Below, piece after piece: positions 5,913 to 6,981 of a stretch of 6,981 nucleotides of DNA. The DNA comes from Alphaproteobacteria bacterium (GTDB lineage: Bacteria > Pseudomonadota > Alphaproteobacteria > Reyranellales > Reyranellaceae), in the NCBI GenBank assembly GCA_005884705.1, contig VBAF01000195.1:1-6981 (forward strand), in the 5' to 3' direction. The translations under genes and the position numbers were made by a program. Position 1 is the stretch's first letter. Each line of letters opens with the position of its first letter. The notes under the pieces were generated by a model. It saw only the letters and a program-made list of their open reading frames with translations, was not told the origin of the DNA and did no database searches.

Positions 5913-6966
5913 GACCATCGGCATCCTGACCAGCGGCGGCGACTGCGCCGGGTTGAACGCCGCGATCCGCGCCGTCGCCTTGCGGGCGCATCATGGCTAC
6001 GGCTGGAAGACGATCGGCATCAGCCACGGCACGCTCGGCCTGCTGCATCGGCCGGTCGCCGCCGAGCCGCTCGATCCGGGCCGGCTCGACGCGGTGCTGG
6101 CGCGCCAGGGCGGCACTTTCCTCGGCACGACCAATCGCGGCAACCCCTTCGCCTTCCCGATGCCCGACGGCACGCTCAAGGATCGCTCGCCCGAGATGGT
6201 CGAAGGCCTGCGCGAACTTCACCTCGACGGGCTGATCGGCGTCGGCGGCGACGGCAGCCTCGAGATCCTGCGCCGGCTGCTCGCCGGCACCAACCTGCCC
6301 TTCATCGGCATCCCCAAGACCATCGACAACGATGTCGGCCAGACCGAGCGCGCGGTCGGCTATTCGACTGCGGTCGCAATCGCCGCCGAGGCGCTCGACC
6401 GATTGCAGCCGACCGGGGCCAGCCACGAACGGGTCATGGTGCTCGAGGTGATGGGCCGCGATGCCGGCCACATCGCCATCGCTGCCGCCATCGCCGGCGG
6501 CGCCGACATCGTGCTGATCCCCGAGATCCGCTGGCGCCTCGACCATGTCGTGAAGCGCATCGCCACGCTGCGCCAGGCCGGCCGGACCTCGGCGCTGGTG
6601 GTGGTGGCGGAGGCGGCCGGCGATTCCCACGAGGAAGGCGAGCGCGGTGACGCGAGCGTCGGCGAATGGCTGGCGCATCGGCTGATGACCGCCACGGGCG
6701 CGGAGGCGCGTGCCACGGTGCTGGGCCATGTCCAGCGCGGCGCGCAACCCACGGCCGAGGACAGGCTGCTGGCCGCGGCCTTCGGGGTGAAGGCGGTCGA
6801 TCTGCTGGCGGCCGGCAAGGCCGACCGCATGGTCGGCTGGTGGAACCGCACGGTGATCGACGTGCCGCTGGAAAAGGTGGTGGGGCGCTGCCGGACCGTC
6901 GATCCGGATGGGGCGCTGATTCGGACTGCCCGGGCGCTCGGCATCTGCCTCGGCGATGCGGCATGA
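5905..6966 (+). CDS. 6-phosphofructokinase, mixed-donor (group III) type
   Basis: This 353-residue cytosolic enzyme phosphorylates fructose 6-phosphate to fructose 1,6-bisphosphate. The N-terminal loop TSGGDCAGLNAAIR (9-22) and GGTFLGTTNRGNPF (69-82) resemble the PPi/mixed-substrate branch. GGDGS (114-118) places Gly117 at E. coli position 104, the ATP-type residue. PKTIDND (137-143) places Lys138 at E. coli position 124, the PPi-type residue, and D141 is the catalytic base. Fructose 6-phosphate contacts are present: R176 and M183 in SHERVMVLEVMGR (173-185), E236, R269, and H275 with R278 in LGHVQRG (273-279). The usual second Gly after QRG is Ala280 here. The Gly/Lys pair is the group III signature, so the donor may be ATP or PPi. 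The full-length gene ends 15 bases before the window edge. It is divergent from the GNAT gene, and no operon partner is visible downstream. Confidence 0.92.
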   Translation: MTKTIGILTSGGDCAGLNAAIRAVALRAHHGYGWKTIGISHGTLGLLHRPVAAEPLDPGRLDAVLARQGGTFLGTTNRGNPFAFPMPDGTLKDRSPEMVEGLRELHLDGLIGVGGDGSLEILRRLLAGTNLPFIGIPKTIDNDVGQTERAVGYSTAVAIAAEALDRLQPTGASHERVMVLEVMGRDAGHIAIAAAIAGGADIVLIPEIRWRLDHVVKRIATLRQAGRTSALVVVAEAAGDSHEEGERGDASVGEWLAHRLMTATGAEARATVLGHVQRGAQPTAEDRLLAAAFGVKAVDLLAAGKADRMVGWWNRTVIDVPLEKVVGRCRTVDPDGALIRTARALGICLGDAA

Positions 6967-6981
6967 CGGGCCGGACTTCCC

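Overview
The window is about 7 kb of uniformly GC-rich bacterial chromosome. Gene density is very high, intergenic gaps are short, and codon use is similar in all genes. The protein types, the GC bias and the mixed-type phosphofructokinase fit an alphaproteobacterium (Hyphomicrobiales/Rhodospirillales-like). That placement is inferred from style, not from a marker gene. I see no transposase, integrase, phage gene, CRISPR array or long repeat, and no gene-free stretch over 300 bases.

Layout from left to right: a complete tRNA-Lys(CTT) on the + strand with encoded CCA, followed by a perfect 12-bp hairpin terminator. That hairpin also lies just past the end of the next gene, which is on the - strand, so it probably ends transcription in both directions. 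Next is a class I SAM-dependent methyltransferase (-). It diverges, across a 141-bp gap holding a CRP-like palindrome, from an NCS1-family nucleobase/hydantoin-type sodium symporter (+). The symporter gene runs tail to tail into a DinB-family metalloprotein gene (-) with a 31-bp overlap of the two reading frames.

The right half holds a tight leftward cluster. In transcription order it is a GNAT acetyltransferase, 13 bp, an amidohydrolase-2 family TIM-barrel enzyme, then an Fe(II)/2-oxoglutarate dioxygenase whose ATG overlaps the amidohydrolase stop (TGATG). The DinB gene follows after 85 bp and may be the last member. The amidohydrolase and dioxygenase look like two steps of one catabolic or tailoring route with an unknown substrate. 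Diverging from this cluster across only 27 bp is a 6-phosphofructokinase (+) whose phosphoryl-donor signature mixes an ATP-type glycine with a PPi-type lysine.

Most genes are recognisable at family level, but only the tRNA and the phosphofructokinase have a securely assigned biochemical role. I found no clear unknown defence or mobile system. The best leads are the coupled amidohydrolase/dioxygenase pair, the donor specificity of the phosphofructokinase, the compressed GNAT/phosphofructokinase divergent promoter with a possibly leaderless GNAT transcript, and the CRP-like site upstream of the transporter.
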